Positions 9,392 through 18,685 of a DNA stretch of 64,000 nt are shown here, in pieces. The translations under genes and the position numbers were made by a program. The stretch is from Xenorhabdus sp014467285 (lineage in GTDB: Bacteria; Pseudomonadota; Gammaproteobacteria; Enterobacterales; Enterobacteriaceae). Location: assembly GCF_014467285.1 (NCBI RefSeq), contig NZ_NKHR01000003.1:62001-126000 (forward strand). The letters are read 5' to 3'. The notes under the pieces were generated by a model. That model worked only from the letters and a program-made list of their open reading frames with translations, searched no databases and had not been told where the DNA came from. The first letter of the stretch is position 1. The number at the start of each line of letters is the position of its first letter.

Positions 9392-10159
9392 ATGTGTGAA
9401 TTACTTGGCATGAGTGCCAATGTGCCAACAGACATTGTTTTTAGTCTGAGTGGCTTGATTCAGCGTGGAGGGCATACCGGCCCCCACAAGGATGGCTGGG
9501 GGATCACTTTCTATGAGGGATTGGGATACAGGACGTTTAAAGACCACCAATCCAGTTGTCACTCACCGGTGGCCCAATTTGTACAGGGCTACCCGATCAA
9601 ATCAGAAGTGATTGTGGCTCATATTCGTCAGGCAAACCGAGGTAATGTTTCTCTGGTGAATACCCATCCGTTTACCCGTGAACTATGGGGGAAATATTGG
9701 ACTTATGCCCACAATGGACAACTGAAGGGATATAGTAAGCTGAAAACGGGGAATTACAGCCCTGTAGGTGAAACAGACAGTGAATGGGCATTTTGCTGGA
9801 TATTACATCAATTATCCTTGAAATATCCTAAACGTCCTTCCAATTGGCCTGCGGTCTTTAAGTTCATTGCATCTTTGGCTGATCAATTGAGGGCAAAAGG
9901 TGTTTTCAATATGCTGTTGTCAGATGGCGAATTTGTCATGGCTTATTGTTCAACCCAATTACATTGGATCACGCGTCGTGCGCCTTTCGGCAAGGCTAAA
10001 TTACTGGATCAGGATGTTGAAATTGATTTTCAGCAGCATACCCAGCCAGGGGATGTTGTATCCGTGATTGCCACCCAACCTTTAACCGGGAACGAAAATT
10101 GGCATCGGATTGAATCCGGAAACTATGCGTTATTTCAGCTTGGAAATCGTATAGTTTGA
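9392..10159 (+). CDS. yafJ: Class II glutamine amidotransferase-like protein YafJ
   Basis: A 255-residue protein of the Ntn-hydrolase glutaminase type. Cys2 would become the N-terminal nucleophile after methionine removal (MCELLG). GPHKDGWGITFYEG, THPFTRELWG and YAHNGQL are the usual ammonia-producing pocket motifs. It is very close to E. coli YafJ, whose physiological substrate is not established, and no synthetase domain is fused. It follows gmhA after 23 bases and overlaps the convergent dpaA by 30 bases at the 3' end. Confidence 0.93.
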   Translation: MCELLGMSANVPTDIVFSLSGLIQRGGHTGPHKDGWGITFYEGLGYRTFKDHQSSCHSPVAQFVQGYPIKSEVIVAHIRQANRGNVSLVNTHPFTRELWGKYWTYAHNGQLKGYSKLKTGNYSPVGETDSEWAFCWILHQLSLKYPKRPSNWPAVFKFIASLADQLRAKGVFNMLLSDGEFVMAYCSTQLHWITRRAPFGKAKLLDQDVEIDFQQHTQPGDVVSVIATQPLTGNENWHRIESGNYALFQLGNRIV

Positions 10160-10894
10160 TTCAGTATCCCAGAAGGATGATGGATTTTTAATTTTTGCGT
10201 TAACAACATATCGCCCGTCTATTACGCTGATAGTGGCTGGTATGCCTGTGTTGGCAAAATACTCATAGGCGGGCTGTAATTGTTTCCAAAATAGGTAGTT
10301 GTTGCTGTTTTTATGCCGTTTCATATTTTGCGACGTCATTCTGAAAGGATAAATATTGATCTTGATTTCATGTTGTCCATGATAAAGTGCCTTTTCCGCG
10401 TATTGGTATATTTCTTCTATATAGCGATTGGTCATGGCATAACATCCGATAGATTTGCATTCACCATGAATCATTAAATTATTGCCTGAATAACCTTTGG
10501 ATTTATCGAACTCATTGGGAAAACCCAGATTAATGGCCCGATAATAGTGGCTATTCGGATTTAACTGTTTAATGCTGATATGGTAAAACCCTTCCGGGCT
10601 TTTGAAATCGCCGGTAAGTGTTTTGGGGCCTAATCCGCCAGAGTAATTACAGATAGGGTAGCTTTGGGTTAATTGATAACGGCCATCTCTGTTTTTTGTA
10701 TAAAGTTCAAGAAGTTTTTCTTCCTTGAATATTTGAATGAAAATTTCGGCACCAATTTGTTTCAATGGCGCCTGTTCGGTTGATGAATTGTCGGTTGATG
10801 AATTGAGCCATGATAAACCATTTTGCGCGGCAGCAAAAAGCGGCACATGTAATAACAATAAGCTCAATGAAAGATAAGGAACTGTTTTTTTCAT
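10130..10894 (-). CDS. dpaA: Murein/lipoprotein L,D-transpeptidase-family enzyme (YafK)
   Basis: A 254-residue YkuD-family protein. A signal peptide (residues 1 to about 23, FAAA) places it in the periplasm. The catalytic motif MIHGECKSIGCYAMTN contains His143 and nucleophile Cys151. E. coli YafK, also called DpaA or LdtF, releases Braun lipoprotein from peptidoglycan rather than forming cross-links; the same role is inferred here from similarity and position. Residues about 28-48 form a Ser/Thr/Gln-rich linker. The gene is convergent with yafJ and shares 30 bases with it. Confidence 0.93.
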   Translation of the reverse strand: MKKTVPYLSLSLLLLHVPLFAAAQNGLSWLNSSTDNSSTEQAPLKQIGAEIFIQIFKEEKLLELYTKNRDGRYQLTQSYPICNYSGGLGPKTLTGDFKSPEGFYHISIKQLNPNSHYYRAINLGFPNEFDKSKGYSGNNLMIHGECKSIGCYAMTNRYIEEIYQYAEKALYHGQHEIKINIYPFRMTSQNMKRHKNSNNYLFWKQLQPAYEYFANTGIPATISVIDGRYVVNAKIKNPSSFWDTESNYTISKLK

Positions 10895-11327
10895 AGCATA
10901 ACCGTGTAAAAAAGGTAGTGAATTGATGAAATGTTGGGTTTAGGGTTGTCATGTTTTGGCAAAATGTAGAATAAAAGATAGCAGTGATCTCCAGCTTCTG
11001 TGAAGTTACTTTTTGGTCAAAAATTCCACTGTTGTAGGTAAAAGTGAGGGTTGAATTCGCCTTTACCGAGTAATTAACTGTTTAGCAGAGAAATTATTCC
11101 TATTTGCTTGAGCTAAGTCACTTGATTAATCAGACAGTCAGTGGGGGAGATGTTAGAATTACCGCCGGCGAAACTTAAGAGAAAATTGTAACGATTATCG
11201 GAGTGAATAACTTGAGACATATGTCGCTCAAGGTGTTTTTTATTACTGAAGTCGCTGCATTACCCCAAGGAAATACCGCAGGGTAATCTGTAGCATATGA
11301 TTTAACTGATAAACTTGTGCAAATCTT
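10895..11327. other. Leader/promoter region upstream of nqrA
   Basis: This 433-base gap separates the divergent dpaA and nqrA. A short inverted repeat, CTTGAG (11211-11216) with CTCAAG (11227-11232), is followed by six T residues at 11235-11240 and could act as a weak early terminator. A 21-codon open frame (11220-11285, MSLKVFFITEVAALPQG) overlaps it, with GGAG upstream. No certain promoter or operator was identified. Confidence 0.45.
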
Positions 11328-12671
11328 ATGATTAAAATTAAAAAAGGACTCAACCTCCCGATAGCAGGAGCGCCTGCCCAAGTTATAGAAGATGGTCCGA
11401 CAATTCGCCACGTTGCTTTACTGGGCGAAGAGTATGTTGGAATGCGTCCTTCTATGCTGGTTAAGGAAGGTGAGTATGTCAAAAAAGGTCAAATTCTTTT
11501 TGAAGATAAGAAGAATCCAGGGGTTGTTTTCACCAGTCCCGCAAGCGGGAAAGTTGTAACCATCGGGCGTGGTGAGCGTCGTGTTCTGCAATCTGTCGTC
11601 ATTGAATTGAGTGGTGATGAGAAAGTCGCGTTTGATCGTTATGATCGTACAGAACTGGCTGGTCTGAGCCGTGAACAAGTAGAAAAGAATCTGCTTGCAT
11701 CCGGGTTGTGGACCGCATTGCGTACACGTCCTTTCAGTCGTTCTCCTGTTCCCGGTTCCACACCAAAGGCAATCTTTGTCACGGCAATGGATACCCAGCC
11801 ACTGGCTGCTGATCCGTTGGTCGTTATTGCAACACAGGAAGAGGCTTTTGTTGATGGCCTGAATATTCTGTCAAAATTGACAGATGGAAAAATCCACGTT
11901 TGTCATAGCGCTGGAAAGATTCCAACAGCAGGAAACAACGCTCAAATTACCTATAACCAGTTTGCAGGCCCGCATCCCGCAGGTCTGGTTGGCACCCATA
12001 TTCATTTTATTGAACCTGTCAGTGCCCAAAAAATGGTATGGCATCTGGGTTATCAGGATGTCATTGCCATGGGTAAGCTATTTACTACAGGTGAGCTTTA
12101 CACTGATCGTGTGGTATCTCTGGCAGGGCCACAGGTTAAATCACCCCGTTTGGTGCGCACCCAATTGGGCGCTGATTTGCTGGAATTGACGCAAGATCAG
12201 CTAAAAGAGGGTGAAAACCGCATTATTTCTGGTTCTGTATTGTGGGGTACAAAATCAGATGAAGTTCGTCATTATCTTGGTCGTTTCCATACTTTGGTTT
12301 CAGTTCTTACTGAAGGCCGTGAAAAAGAGCTGTTCGGTTGGATCGCACCGGGAACCAATAAGTTCTCCATTACCCGTACCACGATTGGTCACTTCCTGAA
12401 AAACAAACGTTTCGCTTTTTCAACCACAACAAATGGTGGAGAGCGTTCAATGGTGCCAATTGGCAACTACGAGCGTGTGATGCCACTGGATATTATGGCA
12501 ACGCACCTGCTGCGTGACTTGCTTGCAGGCGACACTGACAGTGCTCAGGCACTGGGTTGTCTGGAGCTGGATGAGGAAGATTTGGCACTGTGTACCTATG
12601 TTTGCCCCGGCAAATATGAGTACGGTCAGGTATTGCGTGACGTGCTGACTAAGATTGAGCTGGAAGGGTAA
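11328..12671 (+). CDS. nqrA: Na+-translocating NADH:quinone reductase subunit A
   Basis: NqrA is the peripheral cytoplasmic subunit of the sodium-pumping respiratory NADH dehydrogenase and is associated with ubiquinone binding. The 447-residue product begins MIKIKKGLNLPIAG as in other enterobacteria. It has a biotinyl/lipoyl-like segment early (GEYVKKGQILFEDKKNPGVV), no membrane segments, and a late Cys-containing region (DLALCTYVCPGKYEYG). It is the first gene of a tightly packed operon, with nqrB starting three bases after its stop. The ATG at 11328 has only a weak ribosome binding site. Confidence 0.96.
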   Translation: MIKIKKGLNLPIAGAPAQVIEDGPTIRHVALLGEEYVGMRPSMLVKEGEYVKKGQILFEDKKNPGVVFTSPASGKVVTIGRGERRVLQSVVIELSGDEKVAFDRYDRTELAGLSREQVEKNLLASGLWTALRTRPFSRSPVPGSTPKAIFVTAMDTQPLAADPLVVIATQEEAFVDGLNILSKLTDGKIHVCHSAGKIPTAGNNAQITYNQFAGPHPAGLVGTHIHFIEPVSAQKMVWHLGYQDVIAMGKLFTTGELYTDRVVSLAGPQVKSPRLVRTQLGADLLELTQDQLKEGENRIISGSVLWGTKSDEVRHYLGRFHTLVSVLTEGREKELFGWIAPGTNKFSITRTTIGHFLKNKRFAFSTTTNGGERSMVPIGNYERVMPLDIMATHLLRDLLAGDTDSAQALGCLELDEEDLALCTYVCPGKYEYGQVLRDVLTKIELEG

Positions 12672-12674
12672 TTC

Positions 12675-13913
12675 ATGGGCCTGAAAAATTTATTTGAAAA
12701 GGTAGAACACCACTTTGAGGCCGGTGGCAAACTGGAAAAATATTATCCTCTCTATGAGGCAGTGAGCACCGTTTTCTATACACCGGGGACAGTAACAAAA
12801 GGGCGTTCTCACGTCCGTGATGCCATCGATCTCAAACGTATGATGATTTTGGTATGGCTATCTGTCTTTCCTGCCATGTTTTGGGGAATGTACAACGTCG
12901 GTAATCAGGCAATTCCGGCCCTGACCCACTTATACAACGGAGATGCCTTACAGCAGGTATTGTCTTCTGATTGGCATTACGTACTTGCTCAGTATCTTGG
13001 TGCGTCATTGACACCAGATGCCGGGTGGGGCAGTAAAATGTTATTGGGAGCGACCTATTTCCTGCCAATTTATGCTGTTGTTTTTGCTGTTGGTGGATTT
13101 TGGGAAGTTTTATTCGCAATTATCCGTAAACATGAAATCAACGAAGGTTTCTTTGTCAGTTCCATTCTGTTTGCATTGATTGTTCCGCCAACACTGCCAT
13201 TGTGGCAGGCTGCATTGGGGATTACTTTCGGTGTTGTGGTTGCGAAAGAGATCTTTGGTGGTACAGGTCGTAACTTCCTGAACCCCGCGTTGGCGGGCCG
13301 TGCTTTCCTGTTCTTTGCTTATCCAGCTCAGATTTCAGGTGATTTGGTTTGGACTGCGGCTGACGGTTTTTCTGGGGCGACGCCATTGTCTCAGTGGGCA
13401 ACCGCAGGTAGCCATGGTCTGGTAAATACTATTACCGGTCAACCTGTAACCTGGATGGATGCTTTTATTGGTAATATTCCCGGCTCAATTGGTGAAGTCT
13501 CCACTCTGATGATTTTCATCGGCGGTGCCATCATCCTGTTCGCCCGTATTGCTTCATGGCGTATCGTTGCTGGTGTGATGGCCGGTATGATTGCAGCGTC
13601 TTACCTGTTTAATGCGATTGGTTCTGATACCAACCCAATGTTCGCTATGCCATGGTACTGGCATATGGTTCTGGGGGGCTTCGCTTTTGGTATGATCTTT
13701 ATGGCTACTGACCCGGTTTCCGCTGCATTTACGGATAAAGGGAAATGGGCATACGGCATTCTGATTGGTGTTATGTGTATTTTGATCAGAGTGGTAAATC
13801 CAGCCTATCCAGAAGGGATGATGTTGGCGATTCTGTTCGCTAACCTGTTCGCGCCACTGTTCGATTATCTGGTCGTGCAGGCCAATATTAAGCGGAGAAA
13901 AGCCCGTGGCTAA
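12675..13913 (+). CDS. nqrB: Na+-NQR subunit B
   Basis: A membrane subunit of 412 residues with about ten hydrophobic segments that carries covalently bound FMN. The attachment motif SGAT lies at residues 233-236, with Thr236 as the FMN site, the same number as in Vibrio NqrB. It takes part in electron transfer and sodium translocation. A GGAAGGG ribosome binding site precedes the ATG. Its stop lies inside the start of nqrC, an eight-base overlap that suggests translational coupling. Confidence 0.97.
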   Translation: MGLKNLFEKVEHHFEAGGKLEKYYPLYEAVSTVFYTPGTVTKGRSHVRDAIDLKRMMILVWLSVFPAMFWGMYNVGNQAIPALTHLYNGDALQQVLSSDWHYVLAQYLGASLTPDAGWGSKMLLGATYFLPIYAVVFAVGGFWEVLFAIIRKHEINEGFFVSSILFALIVPPTLPLWQAALGITFGVVVAKEIFGGTGRNFLNPALAGRAFLFFAYPAQISGDLVWTAADGFSGATPLSQWATAGSHGLVNTITGQPVTWMDAFIGNIPGSIGEVSTLMIFIGGAIILFARIASWRIVAGVMAGMIAASYLFNAIGSDTNPMFAMPWYWHMVLGGFAFGMIFMATDPVSAAFTDKGKWAYGILIGVMCILIRVVNPAYPEGMMLAILFANLFAPLFDYLVVQANIKRRKARG

Positions 13914-14700
13914 TGATAAACCAAAAAGTAATGACAGCATCGGCAGGACGTTTCTTGTTGTTTTTGTGCTGTGTCTTGTATGTTCGATTGTTGTTGCCGG
14001 CTCAGCAGTTGGCTTGAAAGCGCAGCAGCAGGAACAAAAGTTGCTGGATAAACAGCGCAATATTCTGGATGTAGCGGGTTTATTGAAACCCGATATGACG
14101 ACAGCAGAAATCAAAGAAACCTATACCAGCCGTATTCAACCTGAATTGCTTGATTTGAAAACAGCAACGCTAGAAAAAGGCAATGGTGATTTTGACCTGA
14201 ACAATGCGCTTCGCAGTGATGAAACCAGCATTGCTTTGTCCCCAGAGCAGGATTTGGCGAAAATCCGTCGTCGCGCCAATATAGCAGAAGTTTATCTGGT
14301 CAAGGATGAGCATGGCAAAACCACTGAATTGGTTCTGCCAATATATGGCTCCGGGTTGTGGTCAATGATGTATGCCTTTATTTCCATTGATGTTGATGGC
14401 GTAACATCCCACGGCATCACTTACTACTCTCATGGTGAAACTCCGGGTTTGGGTGGTGAAGTTGATAATCCACAATGGCGTAAGCAATGGGTAGGTAAAA
14501 AACTCTATAACCCACAGGGTGTTCCTGCGCTTAAGATCGTTCGTGGTGGTGCGGGTGATAACCCTTACGGAGTGGATGGTTTGTCCGGTGCGACCCTGAC
14601 CTCTAACGGTGTTCAGCATATGTTTGATTTCTGGCTGGGTGATAACGGTTTTGGCCCATTCCTGAAAAAAGTGCGCGAAGGAGCCTTGAAAGATGGCTGA
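13906..14700 (+). CDS. nqrC: Na+-NQR subunit C
   Basis: A 264-residue subunit with one N-terminal membrane helix (about residues 12-34) and a periplasmic domain carrying the second covalent FMN. The SGAT motif lies at residues 227-230, with Thr230 as the expected attachment site for ApbE. Translation starts at GTG, within the last codons of nqrB (eight-base overlap). It ends with a matching eight-base overlap into nqrD. Confidence 0.96.
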   Translation: MANDKPKSNDSIGRTFLVVFVLCLVCSIVVAGSAVGLKAQQQEQKLLDKQRNILDVAGLLKPDMTTAEIKETYTSRIQPELLDLKTATLEKGNGDFDLNNALRSDETSIALSPEQDLAKIRRRANIAEVYLVKDEHGKTTELVLPIYGSGLWSMMYAFISIDVDGVTSHGITYYSHGETPGLGGEVDNPQWRKQWVGKKLYNPQGVPALKIVRGGAGDNPYGVDGLSGATLTSNGVQHMFDFWLGDNGFGPFLKKVREGALKDG

Positions 14701-15322
14701 TAACAAAGAGATAAAACGCGTCCTTCTTGGGCCGCTGTTTGATAACAACCCAATTGCATTACAGGTCTTGGGGGTTTGTTCAGCGCTGGCTGTGACTACC
14801 AAACTGGAAACTGCATTGGTTATGACGATCGCTGTAACACTGGTAACAGCATTTTCTAACTTTTTCATTTCATTGATTCGTAACTATATCCCCGGCAGCG
14901 TGCGAATCATTGTACAGATGGCGATCATTGCGTCGCTGGTTATCGTGGTAGACCAGATTTTACGGGCGTATGCCTACGAAATTTCCAAACAGTTATCGGT
15001 GTTTGTTGGCCTTATCATCACGAACTGTATCGTTATGGGACGTGCTGAAGCCTACGCCATGAAGTCACCGCCAGTGGAAAGCTTCATGGATGGTATCGGT
15101 AACGGTTTAGGCTATGGTGTTATCCTGGTATTGGTCGGCTTTTTGCGTGAACTATTTGGTTCAGGAAAACTGTTCGGTATTACGGTGCTGGAATCTGTCA
15201 AAAATGGCGGCTGGTATCAGCCAAATGGCCTGTTCCTGCTGGCGCCGAGTGCATTCTTCATTATTGGTATGCTGATTTGGGGTCTGCGGACGCTGAAACC
15301 TGCGCAGGTTGAGAAGGAGTAA
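14693..15322 (+). CDS. nqrD: Na+-NQR subunit D
   Basis: An integral membrane subunit of 209 residues with about six hydrophobic helices. Together with NqrE it forms the pseudo-symmetric core of the sodium pathway and holds an Fe-S centre between conserved Cys residues. GVCSALAVTTKLETALVM near the start and TNCIVMGRAEAYA mid-protein are family landmarks. The start overlaps the end of nqrC. Confidence 0.96.
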   Translation: MADNKEIKRVLLGPLFDNNPIALQVLGVCSALAVTTKLETALVMTIAVTLVTAFSNFFISLIRNYIPGSVRIIVQMAIIASLVIVVDQILRAYAYEISKQLSVFVGLIITNCIVMGRAEAYAMKSPPVESFMDGIGNGLGYGVILVLVGFLRELFGSGKLFGITVLESVKNGGWYQPNGLFLLAPSAFFIIGMLIWGLRTLKPAQVEKE

Positions 15323-15330
15323 CAAACAAA

Positions 15331-15927
15331 ATGGAACATTATATTAGTTTGTTTGTCCGCGCAGTCTTTATCGAGAATATGGCGTTATCTTTCTTTCTCG
15401 GTATGTGTACGTTTCTGGCGGTATCAAAGAATGTGAAGACGGCTTTTGGCCTGGGTGTTGCTGTTACTGTTGTGCTGGGAATTTCTGTTCCTGCCAATAA
15501 CCTTGTCTATAATCTGGTACTCCGCGACGGAGCCTTGATGGATGGGGTTGACCTGAGCTTCCTGAACTTCATTACCTTTATCGGGGTGATTGCTGCACTG
15601 GTACAGATCCTGGAAATGATCTTAGACCGTTATGTACCGGCTCTTTACAATGCGCTGGGGATTTTCCTGCCGTTGATTACAGTTAACTGTGCAATTTTCG
15701 GTGGTGTTTCTTTCATGGCACAGCGTGACTATAACTTTGGTGAATCCATCGTATATGGTTTCGGTTCAGGTATGGGCTGGATGCTGGCGATTGTTCTGAT
15801 GGCTGCTATCCGCGAAAAAATGAAATATGCGGATGTTCCGGCTGGTCTGAAAGGATTGGGGATCACCTTTGTCACCACCGGTTTGATGGCATTGGGCTTT
15901 ATGTCCTTCTCCGGTGTGCAGCTCTAA
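15331..15927 (+). CDS. nqrE: Na+-NQR subunit E
   Basis: An integral membrane subunit of 198 residues, homologous to NqrD but inserted in the opposite orientation. GMCTFLAVS near residue 25 and TVNCAIFGGVSFM near residue 115 each carry a Cys of the membrane Fe-S centre. It starts eight bases after nqrD, with GAGAAGGAG as ribosome binding site. Confidence 0.96.
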   Translation: MEHYISLFVRAVFIENMALSFFLGMCTFLAVSKNVKTAFGLGVAVTVVLGISVPANNLVYNLVLRDGALMDGVDLSFLNFITFIGVIAALVQILEMILDRYVPALYNALGIFLPLITVNCAIFGGVSFMAQRDYNFGESIVYGFGSGMGWMLAIVLMAAIREKMKYADVPAGLKGLGITFVTTGLMALGFMSFSGVQL

Positions 15928-15942
15928 AGGCGGGAAGAATTC

Positions 15943-17169
15943 ATGGATATAATCATTCTAGGCGTAGTAATGTTTACCCTGATTGTGTTGGTGCTGACGG
16001 CAATGATTTTGTTCGCAAAATCCAAGTTAGTGAACACCGGGGATATTAAAGTTGAAGTCAACGGCGATGAGGATAAAAGTTTCTCAGCTCCTGCTGGTGA
16101 CAAGTTGTTGAATATGCTTTCCAATCAGGGGATTTTTGTGTCCTCTGCTTGTGGTGGTGGTGGCTCTTGTGGTCAGTGCCGTGTGAAAATCAAGGAAGGC
16201 GGTGGTGATATCCTGCCAACCGAGCTTTCTCACATCAATAAGCGTGAAGCGAAAGAAGGCTGCCGTTTGGCATGTCAGGTTAACGTTAAGCAAGACCTGA
16301 AAATCGAGTTGCCAGAGGAAATCTTCGGCGTTAAGAAATGGGAATGTGAAGTTATCTCCAACGATAACAAAGCAACTTTCATTAAGGAATTGAAGCTGAA
16401 AATTCCTGATGGGGAAGTCGTTCCATTCCGTGCAGGGGGTTACATTCAGATTGAATGTCCTCCACACGTTGCCCGTTATTCTGATTTTGATGTGCCGCAG
16501 GAATATCGTGAAGATTGGGATAAATTCAATCTGTTCCGTTATGTTTCTGAAGTCAGCGAGCCGACGGTTCGTGCTTACTCAATGGCTAACTACCCAGAAG
16601 AACACGGCATTATCATGCTGAACGTGCGTATCGCTACGCCACCACCAAGAAACCCGGATGTTACTCCAGGTATCATGTCTTCTTATATCTGGTCACTGAA
16701 AGCGGGTGATAAGGTAACAATTTCCGGCCCATTCGGTGAATTCTTTGCGAAAGATACTGATGCTGAAATGATCTTCATCGGTGGTGGTGCGGGTATGGCA
16801 CCAATGCGTTCTCACATTTTCGATCAGCTCAACCGTTTGAACTCCAAGCGTAAGATCTCTTTCTGGTATGGTGCCCGTTCCAAGCGTGAAATGTTCTATA
16901 CCGAAGATTTTGACCAACTGGCGGCAGAAAATGAGAACTTCACATGGAATGTGGCATTATCTGATGCTCTGCCGGAAGATAACTGGGATGGTTACACAGG
17001 CTTTATCCATAACGTCCTGTATGAAAACTATCTGAAAGATCATCCGGCACCAGAAGATTGTGAGTTCTACATGTGCGGGCCTCCGGTTATGAACGCAGCG
17101 GTCATCAAAATGTTGAAAGACCTCGGCGTAGAAGATGAAAACATCCTGTTGGATGATTTCGGCGGCTGA
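15943..17169 (+). CDS. nqrF: Na+-NQR subunit F, NADH-oxidising
   Basis: The electron entry subunit: it oxidises NADH with FAD and passes electrons to a 2Fe-2S cluster. The 408 residues consist of one N-terminal membrane helix (about 3-25), a plant-type ferredoxin domain with Cys70, Cys76, Cys79 and Cys111, and a ferredoxin-NADP reductase-like domain. The latter has RAYSMANYPEE for FAD and FIGGGAGMAPMRSH for NADH, and ends DDFGG. Positions match Vibrio NqrF. It is the last structural gene, followed by a REP-like repeat and a hairpin before apbE. Confidence 0.97.
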   Translation: MDIIILGVVMFTLIVLVLTAMILFAKSKLVNTGDIKVEVNGDEDKSFSAPAGDKLLNMLSNQGIFVSSACGGGGSCGQCRVKIKEGGGDILPTELSHINKREAKEGCRLACQVNVKQDLKIELPEEIFGVKKWECEVISNDNKATFIKELKLKIPDGEVVPFRAGGYIQIECPPHVARYSDFDVPQEYREDWDKFNLFRYVSEVSEPTVRAYSMANYPEEHGIIMLNVRIATPPPRNPDVTPGIMSSYIWSLKAGDKVTISGPFGEFFAKDTDAEMIFIGGGAGMAPMRSHIFDQLNRLNSKRKISFWYGARSKREMFYTEDFDQLAAENENFTWNVALSDALPEDNWDGYTGFIHNVLYENYLKDHPAPEDCEFYMCGPPVMNAAVIKMLKDLGVEDENILLDDFGG

Positions 17170-17173
17170 TGGC

Positions 17174-17235
17174 AACCCAACAGATTTCGAATTGTCGCAT
17201 AACCAACAAAGCGGCGACTTGGAATAAGAAGGGTA
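17174..17235. repeat. REP-like palindrome, copy 1 (degenerate)
   Basis: An imperfect inverted repeat from AACCC to GGGTA. Its inner arms include GTCGC and GCGAC, and CGACTTGGAATAAGAAGGGT on the right resembles the right arms at 54335-54353 and 59660-59677. It starts five bases after the nqrF stop. It is the most diverged of the three copies. Confidence 0.45.
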
Positions 17236-17259
17236 TAGTCACATTTTGATTTAACGACA

Positions 17260-17282
17260 AGCGCCCACACATAGTGGGCGCT
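17260..17282 (+). terminator. Strong hairpin between nqrF and apbE
   Basis: AGCGCCCAC and GTGGGCGCT form a perfect nine-pair GC-rich stem around ACATA. No T-run follows, so it is a poor intrinsic terminator. It is more likely an mRNA processing or 3'-end protecting element that lowers expression of apbE and nqrM relative to the structural genes. Confidence 0.5.
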
Positions 17283-17304
17283 GACGATTCAGAAAGAGTG
17301 AATT

Positions 17305-18333
17305 ATGCTGAGTAAAAAAATTATCCACTGGGGTGTATTGTTGTTTTCTGTTGTGCTGCTGGCGGCATGTGGTGGCCCTGAACAACAAAACTTGAATGGG
17401 CAAACAATGGGGACATATTACTCCGTTAAATATGTTGCTGATTCGTCTTCACCTGCTCCTGAAAACCTGCAAAAAGAGATTGACAGGTTGTTGGAAGAAG
17501 TGAACGACCAGATGTCCACTTATCGGCCAAATTCTGAATTGAGTCGTTTTAATCAAAGCCGCGAAGTGAATAAACCTTTTCCGGTTTCTGCCGCTACAGC
17601 GAAAGTTGTCAAAGAAGCGATCCGAATCAATCAACTGACAGATGGCGCATTGGATGTCACTGTTGGCCCATTGGTGAATTTGTGGGGATTCGGGCCGGAA
17701 GGACGAATTACTAAAGCGCCGACGGATGAAGAATTAGCAACCCGTCGTGCCTGGACAGGCATCAATAACTTGTCTGTTGAAGGAAATAATCTGATTAAAT
17801 CTATTCCTGAACTTTATGTTGATCTTTCTTCCATTGCCAAAGGTTATGGCGTTGATGTTGTCGCTGAGTATCTGGAATCCCAGAATATCAAAGACTACAT
17901 GGTGGATATTGGGGGGGAAGTTCGTACATTGGGTAACAATGGCAAAGGGAATCCGTGGCGGATAGCGATTGAAAAACCATCGGATAGTGGTATGGCGCAG
18001 AGTGCGCAAGAGATTATTGAGCCGGGTAATATGTCCGTAGCAACATCAGGTGATTACCGTAACTATTTTGAACAGAATGGCGTTCGTTACTCTCACACCA
18101 TTAATCCTAAAACCGGCAGGCCGATCACGCATAATCTGGTTTCAATCACTGTGATTGCTCAGACCTGTATGAGTGCTGATGGCTTTTCTACCGGCTTAGA
18201 TGTGTTAGGGCCGGAAAAGGGCATGGAAGTGGCTGAAAAACTGAATATCCCGGTCTTTATGATTGTTAAAATCAAAGACGGTTTTGAAGAGCGTTATAGC
18301 CCGGCTTTTAAGGCATACTTACAGAAGAAATAA
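17305..18333 (+). CDS. apbE: FAD:protein FMN transferase (lipoprotein)
   Basis: Transfers FMN from FAD to the Thr of SGAT motifs, here Thr236 of NqrB and Thr230 of NqrC. The 342-residue protein has a lipoprotein signal with lipobox LAAC (Cys22), placing it on the periplasmic face of the membrane. GQTMGTYYSVKY, TVGPLVNLWGFGPEGR and AKGYGVD are ApbE family segments. It lies directly after nqrF, so this copy is dedicated to Na+-NQR maturation. Confidence 0.95.
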   Translation: MLSKKIIHWGVLLFSVVLLAACGGPEQQNLNGQTMGTYYSVKYVADSSSPAPENLQKEIDRLLEEVNDQMSTYRPNSELSRFNQSREVNKPFPVSAATAKVVKEAIRINQLTDGALDVTVGPLVNLWGFGPEGRITKAPTDEELATRRAWTGINNLSVEGNNLIKSIPELYVDLSSIAKGYGVDVVAEYLESQNIKDYMVDIGGEVRTLGNNGKGNPWRIAIEKPSDSGMAQSAQEIIEPGNMSVATSGDYRNYFEQNGVRYSHTINPKTGRPITHNLVSITVIAQTCMSADGFSTGLDVLGPEKGMEVAEKLNIPVFMIVKIKDGFEERYSPAFKAYLQKK

Positions 18334-18348
18334 GAGAGGGGGAAGGTT

Positions 18349-18573
18349 ATGGAAGTCTTTATTGCCGCATTTATCTTTTTCCTGCTGGCCTTTGCAGGAA
18401 TGGCACTGGGCTACATCTTTAAGCGTAAGAGCATACAGGGAAGTTGTGGTGGTTTGGGAAGCATTGGTGTGGAAAAAGTTTGCGATTGCCCTGAACCCTG
18501 TGATGCCCGCAAAAAACGCATGGCAAGGGAAGCTAACCGTCTTGCACAGTTGGAGAAGAATCGTATTCTTTGA
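18349..18573 (+). CDS. nqrM: Na+-NQR maturation protein NqrM
   Basis: A 74-residue protein needed for assembly of Na+-NQR, probably for delivery of iron to the NqrD/NqrE centre. One N-terminal membrane helix (about residues 3-24) is followed by four conserved Cys at positions 33, 45, 47 and 51 (GSCGGLG and VCDCPEPCD). It begins 15 bases after apbE, with GGGGGAAGG as ribosome binding site, and ends the operon. Confidence 0.94.
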   Translation: MEVFIAAFIFFLLAFAGMALGYIFKRKSIQGSCGGLGSIGVEKVCDCPEPCDARKKRMAREANRLAQLEKNRIL

Positions 18574-18612
18574 TGCGATGATGCCGTTAAAAGATTTTAC
18601 GATTAAAAAAGT

Positions 18613-18642
18613 AACCCGCTGCCAGATAAACAGCGGGTTTTT
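18613..18642 (+). terminator. nqr operon terminator
   Basis: AACCCGCTG and CAGCGGGTT form a perfect nine-pair stem with a nine-base loop, followed by a T-run. It lies 40 bases past nqrM. Confidence 0.88.
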
Positions 18643-18685
18643 GCTGCCCGTTCAGTGAGGTTGTCAGATGTTTGCCTATCATCAT

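Noticed and set aside
13554..14114. 186-codon minus-strand frame across nqrB and nqrC
   Set aside because: It is antisense to two conserved overlapping genes and its composition mirrors their codon bias.
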